A program made the translations under genes and the position numbers. The notes beneath the pieces were generated by a model, which saw only the letters and a list, made by a program, of their open reading frames with translations, was not told where the DNA came from and did no database searches. A stretch of 64,000 nt of DNA from Neoechinorhynchus agilis. Taxonomy: Eukaryota > Acanthocephala. Of this stretch, positions 57,426-64,000 are shown piece after piece (the first letter of the stretch is position 1; each line of letters opens with the position of its first letter). The stretch covers positions 1,116,001 to 1,180,000 of the forward strand of contig CM121341.1 of NCBI GenBank assembly GCA_051530055.1, in the 5' to 3' direction.

Positions 57426-57622
57426 GTGAATGTTTATAGACTAGTTTTGTTAAAAAACTTTTTAAAAAATTAAAAAACTGGAATACCGTTTCTTGTCATT
57501 GTCGAAATTGCAGCGATTACATTTTAAATAAGAATCAGCTTCTACCATATTGAAACCTCTAAATCAAAAGGCAATTAAGGTACTTGAAGATTTCATAAAA
57601 CAATGCTGGCTTTCAGGTTCAT

Positions 57623-58621
57623 TCAGCGTTTGCGCTTTCGGGATTTCCTTTTCTGTGCGGTTTTCGTATTCATTTCCGGTTTTGGGGTAGCAAGAGCTAA
57701 TCTCTCCTTCATAGCGTTCATGTTGATTGATGCCATGATGTCCTGGGATTGACTAGAATCGGTAATATCATCTTCTTCATGGATTTCACAAATCGTAGCG
57801 TTTTCTTGATCGCAAACCTGTTCAGTTAGCAAATTGTTTTCACTCAGTCTGGCTATTCTACTTTCAGTAGTCAATATCTGTTTAAGAACTTGTCTTGAAT
57901 ACTCGTTCACTCTCACTCGCTGTTCCAAGTGGCCACAGATAACGGCGGCATGATTATCAAGCAACGCTGGATTGACGAGATCTTGAAATTCAATTGCGGT
58001 GGCATCCAAATGATTCAGTTTAAAATCTATGCAACGAACTTCCCCTTCATTATTAAGGCGATTAATATCTTTGTCCATTTTATCAATAAAAAACTGCGTC
58101 TCCCTGAAAACATCAATATTGGCGAATTTCTCTTCGACTGAACCAAGTCTTTTGAGCAAAATTTGTTTTCGTAAAGACCACTTTGCCCATTTCCGCTTTG
58201 ATGAGTTACAAGTCTTTTGATCCTTGTGTTGGTTTTGACTAATTATGTCTTTTAGCGTTGATCTACACGTTTGAAAAATTTGGTCTCTTTCTGATAACGT
58301 ATTTTTCATCTTATCCAAAATATTTCGCTGGTCAACTAATTCTCTTTTTAACCGTTCCGCTCTCTCCATAATCCCACGGTGTCTACACTGGGCTTTTAAG
58401 TCCATTTGACCAACCATATCGATTGCATTGGGTACATCGATCGTTGTGCTAAATTGACGAACCCATTCTCCGACGCTTTTCACAATACTTCGGCACTTAT
58501 TCAACTCTGTTATTCTAAAGTTCTTCAGAAACTGCTCTTGCTTCCGACACTTTGCCAATTCAATCTCGGCTTCACACAGAAGACGTTCAACCTCCAAAAG
58601 ACGACTTTGTCCATTACTCAT
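57623..58621 (-). CDS. Unrecognised 332-residue coiled-coil, probably nuclear protein
   Basis: Intronless frame with an ATG 3 nt after a strong acceptor (TTTGCTTTCAG). Residues 1-45 and about 85-165 are heptad-rich, charged helices (LLEVERLLCEAEIELAK; RAERLKRELVDQRNILDKM); another helical part spans 175-290. An acidic Ser-rich stretch (HEEDDITDSSQSQD) precedes a Lys/Arg-rich C-terminus (KTAQKRKSRKRKR) that looks like a nuclear localisation signal. No enzyme motif, membrane segment or known domain is visible. It diverges from the 174-residue gene at 59407 across a 785-bp region with CRE-like sites. A spindle, kinetochore or chromatin role would be a guess. Confidence 0.7.
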   Translation of the reverse strand: MSNGQSRLLEVERLLCEAEIELAKCRKQEQFLKNFRITELNKCRSIVKSVGEWVRQFSTTIDVPNAIDMVGQMDLKAQCRHRGIMERAERLKRELVDQRNILDKMKNTLSERDQIFQTCRSTLKDIISQNQHKDQKTCNSSKRKWAKWSLRKQILLKRLGSVEEKFANIDVFRETQFFIDKMDKDINRLNNEGEVRCIDFKLNHLDATAIEFQDLVNPALLDNHAAVICGHLEQRVRVNEYSRQVLKQILTTESRIARLSENNLLTEQVCDQENATICEIHEEDDITDSSQSQDIMASINMNAMKERLALATPKPEMNTKTAQKRKSRKRKR

Positions 58622-59406
58622 TGTCTGAAAGCAAAAAACCCAATTCTTTGGTGTTTAAAACCGATTGTGCAAAAAATGACGTCATCGATAGAAATCACAC
58701 ACTTCTCTAACAGAATTCGAACATTTCTTCCCAAAAATACCGCAAAAAACCAGTGGTCATCATCTTGCTTACTTTCGCGTTTTTACCGCTAATTCATAAT
58801 AATAGCACCTTTGATGACGTCACAACACTTTTTGAATTTGGTGTTGCTGACGTGTCGTTTGCGGATTACGAGTGCTCAATGCGTGTGTGTGTGTTTTATG
58901 ACGTAAGCACTTTATATTTAATCGCCCATCGTAGTTGCTTGCTTGAGTAGAAGGATTTAAATGTAATTAAAAGAGAGAAGCAAGGCAGTGATGCCGAATG
59001 TAGGAGTGATCTCAAGCTCCTCCCGAACAAATGAGACTTGCATGTTTAAAAGTGTTTTGATAATGTTTTTAATCTGTCATTGAAATGAACGACTGCGAGA
59101 ACAAAGGTTCAAGAGTATTTCTTTCATTAGGTAAACATTTTCTAATAGATAATTGGATAAACGATGTAACCTGGCTATATGGGGATGATAAAATAAAAAT
59201 ATCATTATTAAAACGAAAGAGTTTATTAAAAGAGAGCGATGGAGAGTAAAACTATACCTTAGTTATAAAGATTCAATGTAAAGCTGATCGAAGACGAGAT
59301 TTGGGAAAGGAGAATTTGTTAAGTAAGGCGACTCGCAATTTGACTGGTTTCAAAATCTAGAACTTAACAAAGCGGTCGAAATTAGCTATTAATTTTAGAT
59401 TAACAA
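58622..59406. promoter_or_regulatory. Divergent promoter region with clustered CRE-like sites
   Basis: Within 230 bp lie two perfect TGACGTCA octamers (58677-58684, 58815-58822) and two variants, TGACGTGT (58848-58855) and TGACGTAA (58899-58906), plus a short GT run. The rest of the interval shows no gene. CREB/ATF control of one or both flanking genes is inferred. Confidence 0.5.
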
Positions 59407-59931
59407 ATGGACGATCAATCATCTATAAAAGATGGGCGAATCAATTCTTCTTTAATTTCGAATGATCCTGAGGAAGCCGAGAAATGCGGCAAATCATCCG
59501 AAGACAACGTGGACCCAAACTACCGGCCTGAACTTTTTGAAGAAATGGCGGAGCTTGAACAACTGTTGTCCTATACGCCCGGTGATTGGAAGACTCGTCA
59601 AAAAGCGGAACACCTTTACGCAACCGTCTCAGAGAAGGATGTTTTGTTGTCGAAGCAAACCTGGAAAACGCTGAGTACTTTCTTTAGTCGAATTTTGATG
59701 GAACGCGAATCGCAGTTCTGTTTTTATAAGGCATTCGGTCATTCTTATCTTAGTGGTCAGAATTCACAAAAATCTGATGGTGAACAGAGTGACAAGAGCT
59801 CCGTTTCAAGTGATCCGATCGTTGTTCCGGGCGGAATGCAAGCTTTCGCAAAGGTCATTCAAGCAGCGATCAGGCGTAGAATTCAACAGTCTGCTCAGAG
59901 GTCCCAAACTAAGTATAATTCAACCTTCTGA
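59407..59931 (+). CDS. Unrecognised 174-residue hydrophilic protein
   Basis: The ATG is 8 nt after a TTAATTTTAG acceptor. The frame is open to TGA at 59929. The N-terminal 40 residues are acidic and Ser/Asn-rich; residues 45-110 look helical (LFEEMAELEQLL, KTLSTFFSRILMERESQFCF); a Ser/Asp-rich linker follows, and the C-terminus is a basic amphipathic helix (FAKVIQAAIRRRIQQ). No domain known. It could be complete or the first exon of a larger gene. Confidence 0.6.
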   Translation: MDDQSSIKDGRINSSLISNDPEEAEKCGKSSEDNVDPNYRPELFEEMAELEQLLSYTPGDWKTRQKAEHLYATVSEKDVLLSKQTWKTLSTFFSRILMERESQFCFYKAFGHSYLSGQNSQKSDGEQSDKSSVSSDPIVVPGGMQAFAKVIQAAIRRRIQQSAQRSQTKYNSTF

Positions 59932-61035
59932 CAAATTTATGCCACGTTGAATCATTTGTGTTAAACTCCTTAATACATTTTGAATGTTTTCATCAGTCGA
60001 ATAAAATAATCGACTCTTAGAAAGTACAGAAAACTATTCGTTTTTTTTAAATTAAAATATGAGTTTATGTTTCAACCAAGATAAAAAACAGACTGTGCTG
60101 AAGGATCTCTTCTAGTCTTCTTTTTAGAAATTAGGTTTAAAATGGTGTTCATAAAAGTGGATAAAATTTAAAGTTGCTGATAGCCCCAGATTCGTACGCC
60201 ATTCTTAAATTCAAATTTTATTCATTTACATAGTCACGACGTATAATAAGGATATTGATAGCCACGAGCGCGCACGGCGCCCTCGACCCTTTTTTCTGTA
60301 TTGCCTCGTTGTATGGCTTATTATACTTTGTATAAGTTTTTCTTTTTGGTTCTCCTGTTTTGTTGTATTAAGCGGCGACAAATCTCTTCCCATATTTTAT
60401 GGACAGCATTACGGCTATGTGAATCTTCATAATGTCTTTGCAGCAGCTCTTCGTTTCTCAGCTGTCGTCACTTCAGTCTCTCGAGATGCTTTGGTTCACA
60501 TTCCACAGTAGGGCATTTTAGCTAGCGAAAGGAAAGGATTGTAATCCTGTCGGGACGCTTGTAGTCTGAACGGCATAGGTAACTCGGTTCGATAATGTTA
60601 GAGGCGTAATTGTATGTGGCTCACGATGGCTGATTTTTAGCTACCGAGCCGTGCGGACCTGAGCTATACCGACATTGGTGTGATGAACATATCGGGATAC
60701 TGAGTTATAATGGCACATTAAGTGAGGCGCCCAATGTGTAGATCGGAATAGAATTTAGCTATAATCCGACTCCCTTAAAGAGCTCGGCACCGATCGTGCC
60801 CGAGAAACCTCGACGGGATAAGGCCTGATATAGTCTTTGACAGCCAAACGGAGACATAGCGATTGAACTAGACGCTCACGATGCGTCACATTGAGCAATC
60901 ATTATGGTTGAAGTGGGGTTCGCTCAAAACGGCTATGGTGATGGGAAATTAAGAAGCTTCAACGTCGAGCGGAATCAGTTGGCTGACTCTCGAGGAAGAA
61001 GGAAAAGAATAACAATTCTTTACCGATAATAAAGA
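59932..61035. other. Non-coding stretch with a GC-richer block
   Basis: 59932-60390 is AT-rich without features. 60390-61035 is distinctly GC-richer and lies upstream of the PLE fragment at 61040 on the same strand, so it may be that element's decayed RT region, but no motif can be read. Confidence 0.35.
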
Positions 61036-61302
61036 TCCTATTTGTAAGCGAGGAATTCCTGAGCGACATCAAGAGGCTCCTAAAAGAAACAGATTTAGAG
61101 GTTCGATTAGTTCACAGGAGTGCTCCAACATTACACCGAATCAAACACCACGAAGAAGCGCTACAATGCCGATTTCGTGCTTCATATGCGCATGTGGGTG
61201 ACAATGTCCAAGGTCGGTCGTCTTGGGGGAAACCACTTTGCACGAGGATCAATGTCGATCCGGGTCGTCTACATCGGAAAGACGGAGTACCAAAAGCTTT
61301 GA
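61036..61302 (+). mobile_element. Penelope-like element, pre-nuclease fragment
   Basis: ILFVSEEFLSDIKRLLKET then LEVRLVHRSAPTLHRI match the PLE at 0.9 kb (IPYVSEMFTKRVKVLL, NVRIVHRGCRTLRRM), and after decayed sequence VVYIGKTEYQ matches the start of its GIY-YIG domain (YVGKTERP). Frame-broken. Confidence 0.7.
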
Positions 61303-61309
61303 ACCCAAA

Positions 61310-61700
61310 CGCGGCCTCCTACGTGTCGACAGCGCCGTAAGCTGTGAAGAAATATTGTAGAACCTGCGGGAGGTGCATTTTAACCTCGTCAAGTAGGGCA
61401 TTCCGTTTCAGGGAATTGAAAGCATTTTTGAAGTCCACCTTCAAGACTACGCATCGATCCGTCGACGTTTCAACGAAGTTCCTTAAGACGTGAACGATTG
61501 TTTCGGCTCCACAAGGAGAGCAACAGCCGTGTTGCGCTGGGCGGAGTAGGCAGCCAACTGTCGAAGAAACCCCTTTTTTCTGAAATGATTTTGGCCACTA
61601 AACGCCTGAGTGTATTGCCAACAGCGATGGGACAGGTGCCACCCTCTCGCTTTTATCAAGGTCCAAAATTCACACATGGGCGATGGTTAAATTCTCATTG
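61310..61700 (-). mobile_element. REL-family-like RT N-terminal fragment
   Basis: Leftward reading in two frames gives PIAVGNTLRRLVAKI, then ETIVHVLRNFVET and CVVLKVDFKNAFNSLKR, YFFTAYGA. These parallel CVILKCDFQNAFNSF and YFLNAYGT of the large REL copies and add the preceding PIAVGN block that is not visible in them. Confidence 0.75.
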
Positions 61701-61739
61701 TTCTTAGATGCTGTTTGTAGTCCACCTTGTTCCCCGGTC

Positions 61740-62227
61740 TAGTATTTCAGACTAGCGAATGAATATGACTTCCATTATAACCCGCGATCTCATTTGGAAT
61801 CACTTCTCGCAAAAATGGCGGCATTGTCTACGACCTGGCCTTGTTGCTCAAAATGGTTAAGTATCGCATAACTCGCATCGGTGCCTCTCCTTAGATCATT
61901 ATTTCGCCAGGTTGAAACAGTAGACGGGGAATAAGGAAAAGCACAATGTGAATTTAACCATCCCTTATTTGGGGTTTTAGACCTTGATTAAGGCACGGTA
62001 TTGTACTGAAATATCGAAATCAATAAATGCCTTATAATAACACGTTTATTATTATCTTAATGGTAATAATCCCGGTAATAGCACATTTGATTTTGATTTA
62101 TTGGAAATATTTCGCGAGGTGACCTCGCCTCATCAGTCATCTAAAAAATAATATGTTTTTCTTATTCAGGTTTTGAGCTCGAGTGCGCGGGATCGCCTAA
62201 ACCCGAAGTTCGGGGACCAATTATCCG
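61740..62227 (-). mobile_element. Penelope-like element end region with hammerhead-like core
   Basis: 61740-61835 is an inverted relative of 45810-45890, and 61917-62025 a direct relative of 45880-46000. At 62110-62136 the minus strand reads CTGATGA, one G, a perfect 6-bp stem with 3-nt loop, then GAAA, followed by TATTTCCAATAAATC. This matches the catalytic core layout of hammerhead ribozymes, known from Penelope elements, apart from one extra base before the stem. Stems I and III are not convincingly paired. Confidence 0.5.
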
Positions 62228-63152
62228 CTACGTTTTTTCCATGATTTTAGTATTGATTTTTAACACGTCGCTGGCTGGCAGTTTCAAGCTAAAATTAGCT
62301 TTATTTCCTTCCATTGTGTTGGACACAGCGATGCGCAAGGCCTCCAAAACAAGCCGTCTTTTTAAGTTTTGCTCTATTTCTATAAAGTTGGTGCCACCAA
62401 AATCCGCTCGATGCTTACATGTCTCTTGATGATTGGAGATTGTCAAAGAATACTCAAATCGACTGCAGGCTTCCTTACGTAGAGCGACCCTCTTCTTGAT
62501 GACCTGTGTCGTTTCTCCAATTTAGACTCTATCACACTGTTCACAGTTCATTCGGTAGATTCCATTGAGTCGGCTCAATTCTACTCTTCCTCTTGAATGT
62601 GCTTCTAAGAGCGATTTCTTTAGTATTGTAAATACGAATTCCAACCTTCTTACTTATAATGGATTAAATCATTTGATTCGTGTCATCATCAACGAAGTGC
62701 ACTCTTTCGAAGCATGCAGGCTCTGCCGAAGATTTGTTGTTGTTATGCGGATGGTAGTTTCTGCCTCTGATTCCCCAGTCTATAATCCATTTGGGATATC
62801 TCCTTATTTTCAGTTCCTTTACTATCCTCTCCCTTTCCCTAATCCATGCAAATCGAGTTGATGAGATAAGAGAAGCTCTTCGGAAGTAGGACATGGCAAC
62901 CGAGATTTTATACCTCATCGGTTGGCGACTTGACCAATGTGGTGGTCCCCATGATAGATTCTCCTTGCGATAAAGTGACGTGCCAACTTTGCCTTGTGCA
63001 AACCGCTTGACCCGGACGTCCAGGAAAGAGACCTCACCGTGGCTGTTCTCTTCATTGACTGACCACTGTATGTGTGGATCGTGACTGTTCAGTTCAGCAT
63101 TTAGTGAATCTTTGTTGTGGTTTGAATCAGTCAGAATAAATACGTCGTCCAC
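62228..63152 (-). mobile_element. Penelope-like element, RT C-terminal part and GIY-YIG nuclease
   Basis: Leftward frame from 63152: catalytic VDDVFILTDSN, EENSHGEVSFLDVRV, LYRKENLSWGPPHWSS, RERERIVKELKIRRYPKWI (RT palm to thumb). After a frame change and a stop, the nuclease follows: YRMNCEQCDRV, IGETTQVIKKRVALRKE, SNHQETCKHRADF and an EIEQNL-type helix, ending near 62228. The N-terminal part of RT is absent because the sequence is joined at about 63147 to a CR1-like fragment. Different subfamily from the PLE at 0.6-3.1 kb. Confidence 0.82.
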
Positions 63153-63450
63153 GAGATCCTAATGAATTTCTTGGGAATTGCCGAAGCTGGGAAATTATTA
63201 TGATTGAGGTTAGGGAAGACATGGCCAAGGAAGGGTCATTTGTGTTGTCAGAGTGGGATGTGCAGATATTAGATTTGAACAATTTTATAAAATTTTGGAT
63301 ATAATGATCACGTTTATCCCAGACGGGTAAACGGGAAGATTTCATACGCTGAGGTCGGGTGGAGGGAGTGATAAGGGCAGGAGAGTGGTCAACGTTCGCG
63401 GGGGGAGGGAGTTTAGAGGCGGATGAATAGGCGTCGATATTTGTGAACAC
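63127..63450 (-). mobile_element. CR1/Jockey-like endonuclease fragment, copy E
   Basis: Leftward frame FTNIDAYSSASKLPPPANVD, then STRPQRMKSSRLPVWDKRD, almost identical to copy A at 10.8-10.95 kb. It ends at the junction with the PLE. Confidence 0.85.
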
Positions 63451-64000
63451 TTTGTACTGCTTGATCCTCGAGGAAATTTAGGATTACGATATTTCGTCAT
63501 TCCCATCGCTATTTGGTAATAAAAATTGCGATCTGCGCTAGATCAAGGGATTCTATGGGAATGAAATCCAAAAACAAATGATCTAAAACACATTAAAAAA
63601 AGCATTTTAAATAAAGAGTTTTGTTGGATGCGGAATTCTTTTAGTACGTTTTGCCACCAGTTCTTCTGTCCAATATTCCATGGTTTACTCTCTTTATATC
63701 AACTTTCTGGAAATCATACTTAAGAATGGGGTTTTCTCGCTTTTGGCACAGGTTTTTTTAACGATGCATTTTGCAATCGATTGTCGGTCAAGCAGCAGTG
63801 AATTGGCATCGATAATTTTAATTCTATTTAATCATACAAACAACATGCCTAAAACTGGCATGCTACCTGGAAATTAGAAAAGGACCATCGCTGATTGCAT
63901 AAAGGACGAAAGGTATTCGTCGTCTTTGGAGTCCTCGTTGCTTTTCAAAGTTCCGTTCATTATTTCAGTTACCATTTTCCGTCTTAGGTGCCCTGTAAGC
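63451..64000. other. No gene recognised
   Basis: A 65-codon plus-strand frame at 63680-63877 is the longest and has no recognisable content. Confidence 0.4.

Noticed and set aside
60390-61030. GC-richer block as a possible rRNA or structured RNA gene
   Set aside because: No recognisable rRNA core or tRNA boxes; its position before a PLE fragment makes decayed element sequence more likely.

Overview
This window looks like a repeat-rich nuclear contig from an invertebrate animal. The host genes are metazoan families (long-chain acyl-CoA synthetase, CNOT6/CCR4 leucine-rich repeats, RBM39/CAPER, PUSL1, NDUFAF7, a dispanin-like membrane protein). Where exons can be joined by homology, most introns are 40-75 nt GT-AG introns. 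Most host start codons lie 0-16 nt downstream of a pyrimidine-rich TTTTAG/TTTCAG-like acceptor, as expected for spliced-leader trans-splicing. A nematode-like animal is plausible, but no sequence here fixes the taxon.

Layout. 0.6-3.1 kb: Penelope-like element (PLE), minus strand. 3.4-6.8 kb: unrecognised small reading frames. 7.3-9.9 kb: acyl-CoA synthetase. 10.2-14.0 kb: nested retroelement fragments. 14.2-14.9 kb: CNOT6-type LRR exon. 15-21.5 kb: two copies of a non-LTR retrotransposon with a C-terminal restriction-like nuclease region ('REL family' below), separated by a CR1/Jockey-like copy whose 3' tail has expanded into a ~191-bp satellite. 21.8-24.7 kb: RBM39, minus strand, with a ~130-bp tandem array in its intron. 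25.9-35.5 kb: Gypsy gag, RTE, a hairpin, two Jockey/I-like elements in tandem and a Gypsy polyprotein that has lost its reverse transcriptase. 36-41 kb: AT-rich, few genes. 41.9-45.0 kb: a 1,540-bp tandem duplication holding two complete PUSL1 genes. 45.3-49.6 kb: PLE fragment, dispanin-like gene, decayed Jockey/I copy. 49.7-52.5 kb: small two-exon gene and NDUFAF7. 53.4-57.4 kb: REL and CR1 fragments and a membrane protein. 57.6-59.9 kb: divergent pair (coiled-coil protein and 174-residue orphan) around a promoter with CRE-like sites. 61-63.5 kb: PLE, REL and CR1 fragments, one PLE end carrying a hammerhead-like core.

The host genes do not form one pathway: lipid activation, mRNA deadenylation, splicing/transcription co-activation, tRNA modification and respiratory complex I assembly. 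Points most worth a second look are the two long introns (ACSL, RBM39) that lack a GT donor, begin TGAG and have complementary ends; the nearly identical PUSL1 pair; the hammerhead-like motif shared by PLE ends and a 57-bp hairpin; and the satellite built from a retrotransposon tail. Exon joins were made by eye from homology remembered at family level; no alignment or search was run.
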